Of a stretch of 64,000 nt of DNA, positions 61,831-64,000 are shown in pieces. The notes beneath the pieces were generated by a model that did not search any database, had not been told where the DNA came from, and saw only the letters and a list, made by a program, of their open reading frames with translations. Origin of the DNA: Bradyrhizobium sp. CCGE-LA001 (GTDB lineage Bacteria > Pseudomonadota > Alphaproteobacteria > Rhizobiales > Xanthobacteraceae); contig NZ_CP013949.1 of NCBI RefSeq assembly GCF_000296215.2, positions 1,667,501 through 1,731,500 of the forward strand, written 5' to 3'. Every line of letters begins with the position of its first letter. The first letter of the stretch is position 1. The translations under genes were made by a program, and so were the position numbers.

Positions 61831-61904
61831 GTAGCAATTTAGCCGAACTGGCAAAAGCTGGCCGCGCTATCGGCTCGAACAAGCTGAGTGCGAGAGGGGC
61901 CAGC

Positions 61905-63227
61905 ATGGAAGTCTCAATAGCATTGCGTCGAATCGCGTGCGTTTTTCTCCCTTTTGCTTTTGGATACTATCTTTCGTATCTATTTCGAACGATCAACGCT
62001 TTGATTGCCGGTCATCTCAGCTTAGACATCGGGCTTGGGACTGCCGACCTCGGGTTGCTTACGTCAGTTTATTTCCTGGTATTCGCAGCGGCTCAGATCC
62101 CCGTCGGCATCTTGCTGGACCGCTTTGGTCCCCGTCGCGTCCAGAGTGCACTGCTTTTGATCGCCGCTGCGGGCGCCGGCTTATTCGCAGCGTCGACCAG
62201 CTTCCTGTCACTCTTGATCGCGCGCGCAATGATCGGGCTCGGGGTGGCAGCGGCACTGACGGCAGGACTGAAGTCGATCATTCTTTGGTTTCCCAGGGAA
62301 CGAGTTGCCTTGCTGAACGGCTACATGATCATGCTGGGGTCCCTAGGAGCGGTGACCGCCACCACTCCCGTCGAACACTTACTCACCTGGACGGACTGGC
62401 GGCAGCTCTTTGAGATGCTGGCGGCCGCTACGGGTGCCACGGCGATTCTTGTCTATGTCGTGGTTCCTGAGCGAGGCATTGTCCCATCAACAGCGCCGGC
62501 CACCCTTAGCTCCGTTTTCGATGATCAGCGCTTCTGGCGAATGGCCCCGTTGTCGGCGACTTGCGTTGGATCGGCTTGGTCCCTGCAGGGATTGTGGGCA
62601 TCGCCGTGGTTGACCGATGTAGAGGGGTTTGATCGCGCAAGTCTGGTCAAACAGCTGTTCACAATGTCGATCGTACTTAGCGGCGGTGCCTGGTTGTTCG
62701 GTACGACAGTCCATTACCTCAAACGAAGAGAAATCGGGGCTGAGACGATTTTATCGATGATTGCAGTGCTGTTTATCGCAGCTGAGCTAGCATTGATACT
62801 ACGAGCGCCTTTGCCGTCCGTCTTGCCATGGTCCGTTGTCGCAATTGTCGGAACTGCAACCGTGGTCAGCTTCGCGGTGATAGCGGATTACTTTCCGGCG
62901 GAACTTGCCGGTCGGGCCAACGGCGCCTTGAACGTTCTACACTTTGGTTGGGCATTTCTGGCCCAATACGCGACGGGTCTGATCCTGGAGCAGTGGCCCA
63001 CGGAGGATGGTCATAGATCCGTTGTGGCCTATCAGGTCGCGTTCGGTCTCAATGTCGTAATCCAGGTCTCGGCGTTGATCTGGTTCGCGCTACCTTGGCT
63101 CAAGTTCTCAATATCACGGAGGCGCGCGCGCGCAGGGTCAATTCCTTCCATCATGCCGCTCAGTGCTTTCGACGCGGTCGAAGCAGGCATTTTCTGTGAG
63201 CAAAGCGATGACGATGCAGAGTGGTGA
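61905..63227 (+). CDS. MFS transporter, inserted between copG-like gene and trbB
   Basis: A 440-residue major facilitator with about 12 membrane helices. MFS signature ILLDRFGPRRV is in the loop after helix 2 (near residue 70), and the opening FAFGYYLSYLFRTINALIAG is typical of family members related to nitrate/nitrite or sugar-phosphate carriers. The substrate is not evident. It interrupts the usual traG-copG-trbB run and is flanked by direct repeats, so it is likely a cargo insertion. Confidence 0.82.
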   Translation: MEVSIALRRIACVFLPFAFGYYLSYLFRTINALIAGHLSLDIGLGTADLGLLTSVYFLVFAAAQIPVGILLDRFGPRRVQSALLLIAAAGAGLFAASTSFLSLLIARAMIGLGVAAALTAGLKSIILWFPRERVALLNGYMIMLGSLGAVTATTPVEHLLTWTDWRQLFEMLAAATGATAILVYVVVPERGIVPSTAPATLSSVFDDQRFWRMAPLSATCVGSAWSLQGLWASPWLTDVEGFDRASLVKQLFTMSIVLSGGAWLFGTTVHYLKRREIGAETILSMIAVLFIAAELALILRAPLPSVLPWSVVAIVGTATVVSFAVIADYFPAELAGRANGALNVLHFGWAFLAQYATGLILEQWPTEDGHRSVVAYQVAFGLNVVIQVSALIWFALPWLKFSISRRRARAGSIPSIMPLSAFDAVEAGIFCEQSDDDAEW

Positions 63228-63294
63228 TGAACTGCGCGACCCGCAGCGAATCGATGCGACGCCTAGTGGACGTCAAATAGCTGTTCGAACCCTT

Positions 63295-63320
63295 TTCTTT
63301 TTCTACGCCAGCCTACGATC
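63295..63320 (+). repeat. 26-bp direct repeat, right copy
   Basis: Matches the copy at 61,805 in 24 of 26 positions; the differences are G/C at position 19 and C/T at position 25. It lies about 100 bp before trbB. Confidence 0.75.
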
Positions 63321-63416
63321 ATTGAAAGCGCTTGTTGCGCCAAGTCCATTGGTGCCTTTTCTAATCATCCCCATCCGAGGGCCGTGTGTGGACGCCCTCA
63401 TTCGGTGGGAGCGACG

Positions 63417-64000
63417 GTGGCAATCCATACCTTTCAAACGGAAGCGAGTTCGCGCGGTGCGCGAATGCTGCGTAGCGCGCTTGGCGTTGCGATTGCCGGT
63501 TACCTCGAAGACGAAGCGATCATCGAGGTGATGCTCAACCCGGATGGGCGGCTCTGGATTGATCGGCTGTCGAATGGCCTGATCGATACAGGCGAGACTC
63601 TGTCCGCAGCCGACGGCGAGCGCATCGTTCGCCTTGTAGCGCATCACGTTGGCGCCGAGGTGCATGCCGGCGCGCCCCGGGTTTCGGCCGAACTGCCCGG
63701 GACCGGCGAGCGTTTCGAAGGTCTGTTGCCTCCGGTCGTTGCGGCACCGGCTTTTGCCATCCGCAAGCCCGCAGTAGCCGTGTTTACGCTCGACGACTAC
63801 GTCGGCAGGAGGATTATGACCTCGGAGCAAGCCAGGACTCTGAAGAGCGCGGTCGCTGCTCGTAAGAACATCCTCGTCGCCGGTGGGACATCGACCGGCA
63901 AGACGACGTTGACGAATGCGCTCTTAGCTGAAGTGGCAAAGACCTCCGATCGAGTCGTGCTGATCGAAGATACGCGCGAACTTCAGTGCAAGGCGCCCAA
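63417..64000 (+). CDS. trbB: TrbB P-type conjugation ATPase, 5' part
   Basis: The reading frame starts GTG GCA at 63,417 with GGGAG just upstream, and runs to the window end (194 codons). Walker A GGTSTGKTTLTNALLAE is near residues 155-171, followed by VLIEDTREL, the Asp box. The opening QTEASSRGARMLRSALG and IIEVMLNPDGRLWIDR match TrbB. TrbB powers assembly of the mating channel; trbC and others should follow beyond the window. Confidence 0.92.
   Translation, partial: MAIHTFQTEASSRGARMLRSALGVAIAGYLEDEAIIEVMLNPDGRLWIDRLSNGLIDTGETLSAADGERIVRLVAHHVGAEVHAGAPRVSAELPGTGERFEGLLPPVVAAPAFAIRKPAVAVFTLDDYVGRRIMTSEQARTLKSAVAARKNILVAGGTSTGKTTLTNALLAEVAKTSDRVVLIEDTRELQCKAP

Overview
The window looks like a Bradyrhizobium-type alphaproteobacterial chromosome carrying part of an integrative and conjugative element (ICE). 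The evidence is high G+C with strong GC3, a small secreted GCG_CRPN-type protein, duplicated Ku genes, and the rhizobial ICE gene set (RlxS-like relaxase, TraG, TraF-type S26 peptidase, QseC/QseM/FseA-like regulators, DUF2840 and DUF736 proteins). The host assignment is from recognition, not from a search.

Positions 1-16,680 are ordinary chromosome. They hold a HutD/Ves protein, two class III cyclases, a rhodanese, a TetR and two overlapping LysR regulators, small secreted proteins, a secreted lipase, a DUF4403 protein, an intact Ku, an alpha/beta hydrolase, a DUF3833 protein and a decayed copy of it. From 16,720 to 18,870 there is an AT-richer two-gene unit, an AAA ATPase followed by a DUF4435/TOPRIM protein, which matches the PARIS (AriA-AriB) anti-phage layout.

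At 19,150-19,197 lies the 3' part only of a tRNA-Met(CAT) on the minus strand. Its 3' end faces left, so chromosome lies to the left and a tRNA-targeting element to the right. I read this as the distal attachment site of the ICE. The intact tRNA and the integrase should lie beyond position 64,000.

The first 10 kb inside the element is defence-like cargo: an LA2681-type HEPN protein, a DUF2971 protein, a self-inhibited Fic enzyme, and a tightly coupled type III CBASS operon (CD-NTase, HORMA, TRIP13-like ATPase, a SLOG plus deoxyribosyltransferase-like effector, a DEDDh exonuclease) followed by an HTH/ImmA pair resembling CapH/CapP. A repair and stress block follows (truncated SRAP gene, frameshifted second Ku, NUDIX hydrolase, YfcE-like phosphoesterase, ATP-dependent DNA ligase, DUF3606). 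Two of its loci are copies of loci in the chromosomal part of the window.

From 34.6 kb onward the ICE backbone appears: an ArdC-like antirestriction protein, a large ParB-like protein, a 1,440-residue methylase-helicase of the Strawberry-notch type, a TOPRIM primase-like protein, DUF2493, a frameshifted small membrane protein and DUF736. A second cargo cluster (46.3-50.3 kb) holds a membrane protein, a frameshifted metallo-beta-lactamase-fold protein, an unknown protein and an HTH-ImmA fusion. Next come the transfer-control genes QseC-like, QseM-like and FseA-like (with the conserved +1 slip site), an excisionase-like HTH protein, RepA with three iterons, and an IS110 insertion where a partition gene is usually found. 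DUF2840, TraF, a lytic transglycosylase, the relaxase, TraG and a ribbon-helix-helix protein follow. An MFS cassette flanked by 26-bp direct repeats then precedes trbB, which runs off the end.

The most interesting points are the CBASS effector architecture, a structured 5' leader shared by the ardC-like and parB-like genes, the FseA frameshift module, and the unassigned membrane/MBL/HTH-ImmA cluster.
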